A DNA stretch of 64,000 nt from Chryseobacterium lactis (GTDB lineage: Bacteria; Bacteroidota; Bacteroidia; Flavobacteriales; Weeksellaceae): the NCBI RefSeq assembly GCF_003815875.1, contig NZ_CP033924.1, positions 4,836,001-4,900,000 of the forward strand. The letters are read 5' to 3'. Shown piece after piece: positions 54,014 to 63,018 of this stretch (the first letter of the stretch is position 1; each line of letters starts with the position of its first letter). A program made the position numbers and the translations under genes. A model generated the notes under the pieces. The model was given only the letters and a program-made list of their open reading frames with translations. It was not told the origin of the DNA and ran no database searches.

Positions 54014-54610
54014 CTAATAGTAAATCTTTCTATTTGTAATTCTGACGACGTTCTGTTTTTCCATCTTTTTTATAGACCGGATAACGGTTTCTACACAAAG
54101 CCCAGTTAAATTGGCAATTTGCTGACGGGTAAAAGGAACATGATACGTAAACTGACCTTTATCACCGCTGAACCCTTTGAAATAATTAAGCAAACAACTG
54201 ATCTTTGTCAAAGGATCTGCCGATGAATTATTAAACAACATAATGTATTTGTAATAAAGGCGATCAGAAAGACACCGGAAGAAATTCAATGTAATATCCT
54301 GGTCTTTACGGATAAGATCCAAAAAAACGCTTTTGGGCAGCTTTAAAATTTGAGACCGTGTTTTAACCACGGCATTCATTGGATAGTTATTATCACTAAA
54401 TAGCAATGATTCCCCGATACTCTGACCCGCAGAAAGAATATTGAAAGTAAATTCTTTACCATCTTCATGATAATTATTCAATTCTACAGTTCCGCTTATA
54501 ATCTGAAAATAGTAATGGGGAGAATCTCCTTCCTTAAACAAGATCGTTTTAGGTTCGTAATCTTCGCAAATTGCGCCATTTTCTAGTAGCAAATCTTCAT
54601 CGATGATCAT
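54014..54610 (-). CDS. Crp/Fnr-family transcription regulator
   Basis: 198 residues. The N-terminal cyclic-nucleotide-binding-type beta-barrel (ILFKEGDSPHYYFQIISGTVELNNYHEDGKEFTFNIL, then GQSIGESLLFSD) is followed by a linker helix and a winged helix-turn-helix (FTRQQIANLTGLCVETVIRSIKKMEKQNVVRI, about 158-190). No Cys cluster for an iron-sulfur centre is visible, so it is not an FNR-like oxygen sensor. Target unknown. Confidence 0.88.
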   Translation of the reverse strand: MIIDEDLLLENGAICEDYEPKTILFKEGDSPHYYFQIISGTVELNNYHEDGKEFTFNILSAGQSIGESLLFSDNNYPMNAVVKTRSQILKLPKSVFLDLIRKDQDITLNFFRCLSDRLYYKYIMLFNNSSADPLTKISCLLNYFKGFSGDKGQFTYHVPFTRQQIANLTGLCVETVIRSIKKMEKQNVVRITNRKIYY

Positions 54611-54922
54611 ATGATATGTTTAATGGTTAACAATGAAATATCTGTCGTAAAAATAAAAAATCGGAAATTCTCAAAATGCAAATTTCAGACCAAAAGCGCC
54701 TGTTTTAAAGGGTTTACATACCACATCACAGTTCATTACAAATCCTTTATAGATAATAAAATCCCCAAGATTGTTTTTCTTGGGGATTTTACCAGTCACT
54801 TTATGATCTGTTGTGTTGTTAAAATTCTGATTTAACTTAAAATATTTGTGATAACAAATTGATACTAAATTCGGGAAAGATATTAGTTGTACTCATCGTA
54901 CATTGAATAAAAAAATCGGGTT
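54611..54922. other. Gap between the Crp/Fnr and NTF2-like genes
   Basis: 312 bases. Contains the terminator at 54758-54790 and otherwise no supported gene; a 74-codon plus-strand frame here shows no family features. Confidence 0.5.
54758..54790. terminator. Rho-independent terminator
   Basis: Perfect 13-base stem AAAATCCCCAAGA (54758-54770) and its complement (54778-54790), with A and T runs at the ends. On the minus strand it would end the transcript of the NTF2-like gene. Confidence 0.75.
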
Positions 54923-55318
54923 TTATTTGTTTTCTATATCGCTGAGGTGGGCTACAAAATACCATTCACCATTTTCCTTCACACAATGATATATCGCCTT
55001 TTGGATATTATCTAATCTTTCACCTGCATAATGTTCCAGTTCAGTCTGAATAATTCCTAAATTATTTCCATACATCGTAACATCCTGTTTGGTGATCACT
55101 GTTTGGTCAACGCCTGTAGAAGCATCAAACATTGTACGATATAAGCTGACAAGTTCATCATATCCTTTGATTAAATGTTTAGCTACTCCTGGAGCGCCGT
55201 CATTGACAACAAAAATTGTAGGAACCTTCCAAAAGTTTTCAAGTTTTTCAAGGTGACCACTTTCACAAGCATCACAATAAGCACGGTAACGTGCTTTGAT
55301 TTCATTTTCTGAATTCAT
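54923..55318 (-). CDS. NTF2-like / SnoaL-type small protein
   Basis: 131 residues forming one NTF2-like cone domain: EIKARYRAYCDACESGHLEKLENFW at the N-terminus, and a C-terminal KAIYHCVKENGEWYFVAHLSDIE strand pair. Such proteins are polyketide cyclase-like, isomerase-like or ligand-binding; no catalytic set can be read here. The upstream region has two exact ten-base direct repeats that could be operator sites. Confidence 0.75.
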   Translation of the reverse strand: MNSENEIKARYRAYCDACESGHLEKLENFWKVPTIFVVNDGAPGVAKHLIKGYDELVSLYRTMFDASTGVDQTVITKQDVTMYGNNLGIIQTELEHYAGERLDNIQKAIYHCVKENGEWYFVAHLSDIENK

Positions 55319-55351
55319 AATTTTAAATTTAATGATTAATAATGGATCACA

Positions 55352-55378
55352 TATATACGTGTCTAAAGTATATACGTG
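55352..55378. promoter_or_regulatory. Ten-base direct repeat upstream of the NTF2-like gene
   Basis: TATATACGTG occurs at 55352-55361 and 55369-55378, 17 bases apart start to start. It lies 34-60 bases before the start codon at 55318, where an operator or activator site is expected. Confidence 0.4.
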
Positions 55379-55762
55379 GTCTCTAATTTCTTTTTTACTA
55401 TTTCTGATACCAATATATCAACATTAACCATGCATTTGAAAAAAATGATCTCATTTTAAAAACTATTTCACAAGTCTATGATTATTTACAAAACATAGCA
55501 TGTTTAAGAAATTTACAACAATCTTCGTATCATTAAAATTTGAATTACAATACCATAGAAACAGAAAATTTTTTGCAAGAAAACAAAAATATATACAGAA
55601 GAAATAAATGATGATCCACCCGATAGAGATCAGTATTAAAACCTACAGATAGATAGTAATAAATAATATTTTTAATGCCTATTTTTCACTTGAGAAGCTA
55701 AAACTGAGCTTATTTCCCCCTGATTATGACAATCAACTTCTGATAAAGGTTGTAGTCATACA

Positions 55763-55791
55763 TTTTGACAAAATTTGTTTTTTTGTCAAAA
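55763..55791. promoter_or_regulatory. TetR operator 1 (29-base palindrome)
   Basis: TTTTGACA (55763-55770), 13-base spacer, TGTCAAAA (55784-55791). The symmetric match extends to 11 bases per arm. The same half-sites with the same 13-base spacer recur at 56456-56484, before the transporter gene. It overlaps the -33 box of the tetR promoter, so the protein should repress its own gene. Confidence 0.65.
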
Positions 55792-55805
55792 ATAGTTTAA
55801 TTTTG
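55774..55805 (+). promoter_or_regulatory. tetR promoter (TTTG and TAnnTTTG)
   Basis: TTTG at 55774-55777 and TAATTTTG at 55798-55805 are 20 bases apart, a good match to the Bacteroidota sigma-70 promoter. The start codon follows 20 bases later. Confidence 0.6.
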
Positions 55806-55825
55806 TATCCGAAAAATCAGGACTT

Positions 55826-56440
55826 ATGTTTTCAACCATACACAACGAACAGGATCAGCTTTCGAAACAGATACTTAACGCTGCTTCTGAGCTATATCTG
55901 AAGTATGGTTTCAAAAAAGTAACGATGGATGATATTTCCAAAACCATCGGTAAAAGCAGAACTTCTATTTATTACTATTATAAGAACCGCGAGGAAGTAT
56001 TCCAGGCCGTTTTAAGTTCTCTGGTACAGGAAGTTGCTGCCGAAATAGGTAATGCTATGGATGAGCAGAAAACCATTGAAGAAAAAATCAGAGCTTTCTG
56101 CCTGACCAAGATTACCACTTCCGAAAGCAAAAAACCTTTCTTTACGGCTGTTGAAGCAGGCATGAATGCAGAAGAAAAATCAAGGCACTCCCGGGTTATG
56201 GAAGTTGTTCATCAGCATTTAATGGATGGAGAAAAAATCATTCTTACCAAAGCACTTTCTGAAAGTAGCAGCAAAAAAGAAATCCGCCTTTTAACACAGG
56301 AAGAGCAGGATACTGTTATTTTCATTTTGCAAAGCAGTATCAGAGGGATTAAACGTGAAATGATTTTAAAAAATAGTTTTGATGATTTAAATACCACCGT
56401 TGATGTGTTGACGTCTATGACCATCAAATGGCTGGAATAA
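55826..56440 (+). CDS. TetR-family repressor
   Basis: 204 residues. The N-terminal helix-turn-helix is ILNAASELYLKYGFKKVTMDDISKTIGKSRTSIYYYYKNREEVFQAVL (about 16-63), the standard TetR DNA-binding block. The C-terminal ligand-binding part is helical and variable. It heads an operon with an MFS exporter and a hydrolase, and paired palindromes flank the gene. Its inducer is probably a substrate of the exporter; identity unknown. Confidence 0.88.
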   Translation: MFSTIHNEQDQLSKQILNAASELYLKYGFKKVTMDDISKTIGKSRTSIYYYYKNREEVFQAVLSSLVQEVAAEIGNAMDEQKTIEEKIRAFCLTKITTSESKKPFFTAVEAGMNAEEKSRHSRVMEVVHQHLMDGEKIILTKALSESSSKKEIRLLTQEEQDTVIFILQSSIRGIKREMILKNSFDDLNTTVDVLTSMTIKWLE

Positions 56441-56455
56441 ATTTTTTTACCTCAA

Positions 56456-56484
56456 TTTTGACATTTTTACAATATATGTCAAAA
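56456..56484. promoter_or_regulatory. TetR operator 2, before the MFS gene
   Basis: TTTTGACA (56456-56463), 13-base spacer, TGTCAAAA (56477-56484), with one more matching base inside each arm. Same half-sites and spacing as the palindrome upstream of tetR. It ends 16 bases before the MFS start codon. Confidence 0.65.
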
Positions 56485-56500
56485 AGTTTTATCTTAAAAT

Positions 56501-57787
56501 ATGAAGAAATTAAGCAACATCAGTACATTCAGAGCTTTTCAAAGTAATAATTATACTTTATATTTTTTTGGACGTTCCGTATCACAGCTGGGAACATGGA
56601 TGCAGCGCACGGCCGTTGTATGGGTAGTTTACAGTATGACACATTCTGCCTTTATGCTGGGACTGGCTATTTTTGCAGAACAGTTTCCTTCCTTTTTATT
56701 TTCTGCATTTGGTGGTGTGGCAGCAGATCGGCACAACCGCTATAAGATTATTAATATTACTCAGATCGCTTCGTTAATTCAGTCTGTTTTACTTGCCGTA
56801 CTGATCATTAGTGGTCATCAGAATGTATGGTTAATACTGGGGCTGAGTGTAATCCTTGGGATCATCAATGCTTATGATGTTCCTGCCAGACAATCTTTAA
56901 TCAATGAAGTGGTACATGATCCTGCGGACTTGCAAAGCGCTCTTTCATTGACGGCTTCTATGGCAAGTCTTGCTAAATTGCTGGGACCTGCTCTATCAGG
57001 AATTATCCTACAACAATTTGGAGCCGGGGTTTGTTTTCTATTAAATGCTGCAAGTTTTGCCGCGGTGATGATTTCTATTTCTATGATGAAAATTGCGAAA
57101 GTCTCTCAACTTCCAAGTACCGCAAGACAAAGTATATTAAAGGAACTGACGGAAGGATTCAGGTATATTAAAAATGAATCTTCCATTGGATGGGTTATTG
57201 TAATGTTGAGTATCACAGGGTTGCTTGTACTTCCATATGATACCCTTACGCCCGTGTATGCCAAAGAAATTTTTAAAGGTGATGCTAAAACATTTGGCTA
57301 CATCTCCAGCTTTATTGGTGCAGGTGCTGTCCTGGGCACCATCATTCTTGCTTCTTTAAAAGAAAATGTATCCATGCGGAAGATATTGATTGGAAGTACA
57401 GTCATTCTGAGTATTGGGCTTATTTGTTTTGCCTATACAAGCAATTTTATACTGGCTATGTTTTTTGCCGCGGTCACAGGTTTTGGAGGAGTTGCACAGT
57501 TTACAACCTGTAATATTATTGTTCAGTCTGAAGCAGCACCGGAAATGCGTTCCAGAGTGATCAGTATTCTTCTGACAGCAATATTCGGGATGCTTCCGCT
57601 GGGAAGTTTGCTTATCGGAATTGTTTCAGAAAAAATTGGGGCTCCCAATACCCTTTTATTTGAAGGTATTGCCGGATTAGTTATTGCATTCGCATTCAGA
57701 AATATTTTAATCAAAAAGAAGAACAACACTCCTCCGGATCCACAACTACTAGAGGAATCGGAAGAAATATTTATCAATAAAACATAA
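56501..57787 (+). CDS. MFS exporter (EntS/transmembrane secretion effector type)
   Basis: 428 residues with about 12 membrane helices. The opening TFRAFQSNNYTLYFFGRSVSQLGTWMQRTAVVWVVYSMTHSAFMLG and the loop GGVAADRHNRYK match the MFS_3 group, which includes siderophore and drug exporters. It follows tetR with a 60-base gap holding an operator, and precedes a hydrolase gene by 14 bases. Probable drug or small-molecule efflux under TetR control. Confidence 0.85.
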   Translation: MKKLSNISTFRAFQSNNYTLYFFGRSVSQLGTWMQRTAVVWVVYSMTHSAFMLGLAIFAEQFPSFLFSAFGGVAADRHNRYKIINITQIASLIQSVLLAVLIISGHQNVWLILGLSVILGIINAYDVPARQSLINEVVHDPADLQSALSLTASMASLAKLLGPALSGIILQQFGAGVCFLLNAASFAAVMISISMMKIAKVSQLPSTARQSILKELTEGFRYIKNESSIGWVIVMLSITGLLVLPYDTLTPVYAKEIFKGDAKTFGYISSFIGAGAVLGTIILASLKENVSMRKILIGSTVILSIGLICFAYTSNFILAMFFAAVTGFGGVAQFTTCNIIVQSEAAPEMRSRVISILLTAIFGMLPLGSLLIGIVSEKIGAPNTLLFEGIAGLVIAFAFRNILIKKKNNTPPDPQLLEESEEIFINKT

Positions 57788-57801
57788 TCAAAAATAACAA
57801 A

Positions 57802-58356
57802 ATGGAAAAAGCAAAAGAGGCATTATTGGTCATGGACATGCAATCCTCGATTTTAGGCTTATTATCAGATACCAAAAAATTAATTGCTGATACTGCGCAG
57901 GCAATCAAAATGGCAAGGGACAAAAAAATTCCTGTCATTTATGTTGTGGTAGGTTTCAGACAAGGTATGCCGGAAATAAGTAAAAACAACAAATCATTTT
58001 CAGTTATAAAACAAAACATGGCCCATGTTGATATGAAGGAATGGATGGCTATTCATCCCGATCTTTCTCCACAGGAACAGGACATTATTGTTGTCAAAAA
58101 ACGTTTTAGTGCTTTTACAGGTAGTGATCTGGAAGTACTACTCAGAGGCCTGGAAGTTGAACATCTGATATTGACGGGAATCTCTACCAGCGGAGTTGTT
58201 CTTTCCACCCTAAGAGAAGCTGCAGATAAAGATTATAAATTAAGCATCATCAGAGATTGTTGTGCAGATGGAGACGAAGAGGTTCATCGTGTCTTGATGG
58301 ACAAAGTATTTCCAAGACAAGCTGAAATAATTTCCCTGAATCAATGGACTTCATAA
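57802..58356 (+). CDS. Isochorismatase-family hydrolase lacking the usual catalytic Cys
   Basis: 184 residues. The family catalytic Asp12 (LLVMDMQ) and Lys (VVKKRFSAF, about 99-100) are present. The nucleophile position in the LTGISTSGVVLSTLREA block holds Val132 rather than Cys, so it is not a typical cysteine hydrolase; a known subgroup with TSGVVLST shares this trait. Last gene of the TetR-MFS unit, with a terminator just after. Substrate unknown. Confidence 0.8.
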   Translation: MEKAKEALLVMDMQSSILGLLSDTKKLIADTAQAIKMARDKKIPVIYVVVGFRQGMPEISKNNKSFSVIKQNMAHVDMKEWMAIHPDLSPQEQDIIVVKKRFSAFTGSDLEVLLRGLEVEHLILTGISTSGVVLSTLREAADKDYKLSIIRDCCADGDEEVHRVLMDKVFPRQAEIISLNQWTS

Positions 58357-58380
58357 AAAAATATGATAAGTCTTTTACAA

Positions 58381-58407
58381 AAAAACAGGAGACTATCTCC
58401 TGTTTTT
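58381..58407. terminator. Bidirectional Rho-independent terminator
   Basis: Perfect 12-base stem AAAAACAGGAGA (58381-58392) and complement (58396-58407) with a three-base loop, ending in a T-run. It separates the hydrolase from the convergent adenosine deaminase-like gene. Confidence 0.88.
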
Positions 58408-58446
58408 AAGTTTGGTTTCAAAATCTAACTGTTGAGTTATATCTTG

Positions 58447-59955
58447 TTATTTTAAATCCATATTTGTCTTTTGAATGAAACTGTCCCATTCTTTGTTCAA
58501 ATATGCAAGAGATTGTTTTTTTTCATTATCATTCAAAGAAGAATAATTAATTGAATTGAAAACGAGTTTTTTCAGGGCTTTTACATCCAGTTCCCAAAAC
58601 ACAAATGCAGTCCAGAAATCATAGCTAAGACCATCATATCCATATACTGACGGATCATCACTATTGATAGAACATTGCACCCCATTACTCAATAAAACTC
58701 TTGCAGGATGGTTTCTTAAGTCACTCACATACCCTAAAATCTGGTTACTGATGGGACTTACTTCTACCAATCTGTTCTGTTTCTTAATGAGTTCCATTGT
58801 TTTTGGGAAATAAATCAAATTAAAACCGTGACCAATCCTCTGATTATTCAATAATGAAACATCCAGAATATTTTTATTAAAAACCGAGGCACTTTCACCG
58901 GCATGAAGGAAAAGAGGCATTTGTACTCCATATTTCACTGAAAGTTCATTCAATTTTGACCAGTTTTTCTGAAAAGAATTGATGCTATGCCCAGCTGCTT
59001 CATCTGCTACAAGGTCAAAACCGGAAATCATATCCGGGAATTCTTTTTTAAGTCCAAAAGCGATTTCAAGCTGTTTTCCAATACTTTCCGAGTCCAAAAA
59101 CTTAAAGCTTGAATAGATTAATTTCAAACTGAATTGTGGATCTGATTTTCGTATTTCTTTAACGATATCCTGCAGATCAGTAATTGAAGTTTTTAAAGGA
59201 TATTTTCCATGCTGAAAATCGTAGAGTTCATCAAAAACATACCTGATTTCAACATGTTGTATTTTGTCCTTCAACAATTCACGGAACCCTTCTTTATAAT
59301 ATTCTTTGAAAAAAGGACGATACGGCAACAGCAGATTAATTCTTGTAAAACGCTTTTCAAATTCAATCCAGTAATCGTTATAGCTGCAAAGATTATCACG
59401 CTTCAGAGTGAGAAGCCCAAGCAGTTCATTTTCAAAATCAGGATTTGCAACCAATTTCTTATCAAGACTGACAAATCCCTGAGGAGCTTTTCCATTCTCA
59501 AAAAAAGCAAGCTGCCCATAAATAAAGTCTTTGGTATCTTTCTGATCGAAAACGTAGCATTCTTTATATTTTCTTGCCGTTGAAATAACCCATTTCATAC
59601 TGGCCAATCCTCCGCTATGGGTGTGCAGCAAGCCTCCTTTAGGCATGGTCTGAAAAATTTTAAAAAGGCTGCTGCTTTCAATCAATGGTTTTATTTGATT
59701 AAAAGAACTGTTGTATATAGGAATTTTCTGTTTCTCTGTTTCACTAAGGAACTGCTTTCTTACCTCAAACAATTTTTTATCCAATGCCAGTTCCGGATTG
59801 GTTAATTGTATATCGGCATCAAAGGCCAGTGCTGCATTTTCTTCCTCCAATGTTACCCAGCTTTGTTGATAGGTGGATTTTCCATCTGTTTTATTTTGAC
59901 ACAAAAACAAAGGAGATCCAAAAAGTAAAATATAGGTAAAGTATTTCTTCATCAT
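58447..59955 (-). CDS. Secreted adenosine deaminase of the ADGF/ADA2-like type
   Basis: 502 residues with a signal peptide (about 20 residues). Metal and catalytic blocks of the adenosine/AMP deaminase family are present: MPKGGLLHTHSGG (about 104-116), FLHAGES (about 330), RIGHG (about 352), EVSPISNQILGYV and INSDDPSVYG (about 435). The N-terminal 70-residue extension before the TIM barrel is like that of extracellular ADGF/ADA2 proteins. It would deaminate adenosine to inosine outside the cytoplasm for purine scavenging. Standing alone, not in a nucleoside operon. Confidence 0.85.
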   Translation of the reverse strand: MMKKYFTYILLFGSPLFLCQNKTDGKSTYQQSWVTLEEENAALAFDADIQLTNPELALDKKLFEVRKQFLSETEKQKIPIYNSSFNQIKPLIESSSLFKIFQTMPKGGLLHTHSGGLASMKWVISTARKYKECYVFDQKDTKDFIYGQLAFFENGKAPQGFVSLDKKLVANPDFENELLGLLTLKRDNLCSYNDYWIEFEKRFTRINLLLPYRPFFKEYYKEGFRELLKDKIQHVEIRYVFDELYDFQHGKYPLKTSITDLQDIVKEIRKSDPQFSLKLIYSSFKFLDSESIGKQLEIAFGLKKEFPDMISGFDLVADEAAGHSINSFQKNWSKLNELSVKYGVQMPLFLHAGESASVFNKNILDVSLLNNQRIGHGFNLIYFPKTMELIKKQNRLVEVSPISNQILGYVSDLRNHPARVLLSNGVQCSINSDDPSVYGYDGLSYDFWTAFVFWELDVKALKKLVFNSINYSSLNDNEKKQSLAYLNKEWDSFIQKTNMDLK

Positions 59956-60213
59956 GATATTGAGGTGTTTCTGCTTATCGACTATTCAAAACCTTTAAAA
60001 CAGTCTATATGAACTAAAACTGTACTAAGTAAAGGTATTTCAAAAGTATAATTTATTTTTCTTGTAAAAGAATTTTAAACAGAAAACAATACCAAAAACT
60101 ACCGAAATATTTGAAATTCATATCATAAACTTTTTAATACCGGATATAGAAATAGATATTATAAATCCTCAAAAGTTGTAGATTTCTATTTTAAAAAACT
60201 CAATAATAAAAAC

Positions 60214-61134
60214 CTAATTAAAAGAATTTCTGAATTCCAAAGGTGAAAGATGGGTTTTATTTTTAAACAACCTGGTAAAAGACTGGGGATGCTCAAAACC
60301 CAATTCATAAGCAATCTCACTTATTGACAAATTTGTTGCAGAAAGCTTTTCTTTGGCCTTTTCAATCAATTTATCATGAATAAACTGCTGGGTACTTTGC
60401 CCGGTAAGTGTGGTAAGTAACCGGCTCAGATAATTGGAAGACATGTGAAGTTTATCGGCAATCTGCTGTACTGTCGGCAGTCCTTTTAACATCAGATCAT
60501 TATTTCCGATATAGCCATCCAGCAATTCCTCTAAGCGATCCAGAACCTCATGGCTGGTTATTTTTCTTGTGATAAATTGGCGCTCATAAAATCTTTCTGA
60601 ATAGTTAAGTAGCGTTTCAATATGAGAAACAATAATATTCTGACTGAATTTATCAATATTAGCATGATATTCCCGCTCAATATTTTCTATAATTCCATTG
60701 ATGACTTGTTCTTCTTTTTTTGAAAGAAACAAAGCTTCATTGACAGAATAATCAAAAAAATCATACTTTTTTATCGTCTTCGCAAGAGATGTATTCCATA
60801 AAAAATCAGGATGAATCAGCAGCATCCAACCGGATTTCTGTTGTTGGGGATTTTCATCTGTTTCAATTCTGAACACCTGATTGGGAGAAATAAAGAACAT
60901 CGTTCCTTCATCAAAATCGTAATCCTGCTGACCATATTTCAACTGCCCGTTAATTCCTATTTTGAGAGAAATCATATAAAAATTCAGCATCCAGTTGACC
61001 TCGCCAATATCGGAAGGACGTTTGACATCATGATAATCAATTACACTGATCAACGGATGATCAGGAGGTTGTACGCCTCTTGACCGATGAAATTCAGTGA
61101 TGGTTTTTATTGTTTTTGTAGCCCGTTGTCCCAT
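60214..61134 (-). CDS. AraC-family transcription regulator
   Basis: 306 residues. The N-terminal cupin-like sensor (about 40-100, with GTMFFISPNQVFRIE) is followed by a helical linker and a double helix-turn-helix at about 205-306 (PTVQQIADKLHMSSNYLSRLLTTLTGQS, then LSISEIAYELGFEHPQSFTRLFKNKTHLSPLEFR). It lies on the same strand as, and downstream of, the NmrA-like gene, with 179 bases between; regulation of that gene is plausible. Confidence 0.88.
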   Translation of the reverse strand: MGQRATKTIKTITEFHRSRGVQPPDHPLISVIDYHDVKRPSDIGEVNWMLNFYMISLKIGINGQLKYGQQDYDFDEGTMFFISPNQVFRIETDENPQQQKSGWMLLIHPDFLWNTSLAKTIKKYDFFDYSVNEALFLSKKEEQVINGIIENIEREYHANIDKFSQNIIVSHIETLLNYSERFYERQFITRKITSHEVLDRLEELLDGYIGNNDLMLKGLPTVQQIADKLHMSSNYLSRLLTTLTGQSTQQFIHDKLIEKAKEKLSATNLSISEIAYELGFEHPQSFTRLFKNKTHLSPLEFRNSFN

Positions 61135-61313
61135 AAGATAAAATTACGAATTGTTTTTGCAATGGCTTCCTTGTTGTGATTTGCTATTTTGATTTTTTAA
61201 AACCTACGTGTACTTGTCTTCCGAAAACTTTTACCTTAAAATTACTTAAGTGTTCAAAAAGCTTTTGTGACTTTGTGGTTTAAATAGATATAAAGTTTAC
61301 AGTATCCCAAATC

Positions 61314-62231
61314 TTATTTTCCCACCTCATCATTTTTATATGCAGCAGCAAATTCTTCAGCAAAATCAGCTAGCTTCACTTTCCCTAAGACAGGTTGATG
61401 CTGATAATAGTCTTCATACAAAACACCAGTTCCCTGAGCAGCCTGAGTTTCCACAAAACCTTTGGCGACCTGTTCATTAAATCCGATCTTCAGCCAGCTT
61501 TTCAGCAGTTCATCATCTGAAATAACGTTCCATTGAAGACCCGGTTTTCCTATTGAATTCCCCAATGTCTTTGCTATTTCGTTCGGTGAAACCTCATCAC
61601 TGGCAACATAACGAACTACTCTTCCTTCAAATGGTTTTTCAATTTCTTCAACTACAACTTCTGCAATATCCAGTGGCGAAACCCATGGTTCTTTTTGATC
61701 TCCTCCATAATTAGAAATAATAGCTCCGGTATTTTTTATCGTATTGATAAAAGAAAACATATTAAAATAAATACCGACTGGGCGAATAAACTTAATATCG
61801 ACCTCATCCGGTAATTGCTTCAGGATATTTTCAACATGATGGTGAAAAATGATAATACCGGTTCCCTGATCGGTATGTGCTCCAATGCTGCTAAGGTGTA
61901 TCATCTTTTTTACACCTGACTTCTCGACTGCTGCCTTATAATGATGCCCAATCTCACTGATAGCTCCTATAAAATCTACATCTTTATCAAATAGATCTCC
62001 AGCGGCCTCTATAGTTTCCATTAAATAAACGATATCCGCACCTTTAAATGTTTTAGCCAGAAAATCCGGATCAAACATGCTTCCAATGGCTGCTTTTGCA
62101 CCCAACATTTCGATAGCAGATATTCTTTCTTCATTACTGCTGATAACTGTTACTGAGTGTCCTTTTTCAACCAGTTGTTGTGTAAGTGGCTTTCCGATGT
62201 TCCCGACGGAACCTGTTAAAACAATATTCAT
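61314..62231 (-). CDS. NmrA-like NAD(P)-binding protein
   Basis: 305 residues with a Rossmann fold. The nucleotide motif is MNIVLTGSVGNIGKPLTQQL (GxxGxxG at about 7-13), with ADIVYLM and HLSSIGAHTDQGTG. It lacks the short-chain dehydrogenase YxxxK pair at the usual place, as in NmrA/HSCARG-type sensors and quinone oxidoreductases. Commonly found near AraC or HxlR regulators. May sense redox or reduce small carbonyls. Confidence 0.83.
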   Translation of the reverse strand: MNIVLTGSVGNIGKPLTQQLVEKGHSVTVISSNEERISAIEMLGAKAAIGSMFDPDFLAKTFKGADIVYLMETIEAAGDLFDKDVDFIGAISEIGHHYKAAVEKSGVKKMIHLSSIGAHTDQGTGIIIFHHHVENILKQLPDEVDIKFIRPVGIYFNMFSFINTIKNTGAIISNYGGDQKEPWVSPLDIAEVVVEEIEKPFEGRVVRYVASDEVSPNEIAKTLGNSIGKPGLQWNVISDDELLKSWLKIGFNEQVAKGFVETQAAQGTGVLYEDYYQHQPVLGKVKLADFAEEFAAAYKNDEVGK

Positions 62232-62270
62232 TTTATAATTTTTTGTTGATGTAAAATTCTGAATATCATA

Positions 62271-62393
62271 TCAGCTACACTTAGCCGGATCTATCTTCTT
62301 TTTAACCAAAACAAACCAAATCATGACAAAGTAAACAGAGTTCAGGAGTGCCCAAATGAAACCATCTTTAGAAGAGATATCGTTATAAAATAG
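62271..62393 (-). pseudogene. C-terminal remnant of a membrane protein
   Basis: A minus-strand frame without a start codon, following a stop at 62394-62396, reads LFYNDISSKDGFIWALLNS, then VYFVMIWFVLVKKKIDPAKCS and TGA (62271-62273). It has a clear membrane helix and basic cytoplasmic tail. It looks like the last 40 codons of a polytopic membrane protein whose front part is lost. Family not recognised. Confidence 0.4.
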
Positions 62394-63018
62394 TTAAAAA
62401 GTCTACAAAAACAATAGACTTATATAATTAAGTTTAATTCACACTCTGATAAGTAAATTTTTAATACTTTTTAACAAATTCAAAAATCAACACAATATAT
62501 TGATTTACAAATGAATACATATTGAAAAACACTACAATATTTATTAACCTACTAAATTAGTGGACTAATATGATTTATCTCATATCTCTGTTTATACCGG
62601 ATTCATGAATTATTAAATAATTTTGACCCAGTTAAAAAAACATAAACTTTATTCTCATGAATAAGAACTACTTTGATTCTTACCAATTTACAATCATAGC
62701 TATTACAGCTGTACAACCTGGCAGTTGTACACAGAATGGCTTTTCACAACACCATATTCTTTCTACAGACAAGTGTTTTGAATCTATGACGTATATGTGT
62801 ACCATGATGATGCTATAAACTTTCGAAGAAATACACATTACTGTAGGAATTAAAGCCCGGTTAGTTCAAAGCTGATGTAATCAGGGCATATCTCCCATAC
62901 CATTTAATATTTCCTTCTATACCCTCCCTGCAAAAGGAGGCAGGAATTTATTATTTCTTATCCGGAGAAATCAACAGTAATACACCCGTTCAATTTTAAA
63001 CTTAAATATGATACTAGA
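62394..63018. other. Long untranslated region before the SusC-type gene
   Basis: 625 bases, AT-rich. The last 100 bases contain a CCTCC...GGAGG / CCTGC...GCAGG set of short overlapping hairpins (about 62924-62952). No gene or known riboswitch consensus was recognised. Confidence 0.4.

Larger units (their letters stand above)
55319..55825. other. Divergent intergenic region upstream of the TetR operon
   Basis: 507 bases between the NTF2-like gene and the TetR gene. Regulatory features are the direct repeats at 55352-55378 and the palindrome plus promoter at 55763-55805. The middle part is AT-rich without a recognisable gene. Confidence 0.5.

Noticed and set aside
54611..54835. 74-codon plus-strand frame between the Crp/Fnr and NTF2-like genes
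   Set aside because: Crosses a perfect terminator hairpin, has irregular composition and no recognisable domain.
62394..63018. Riboswitch upstream of the SusC-type gene
   Set aside because: Short hairpins exist but no cobalamin, TPP or other consensus elements were recognised.
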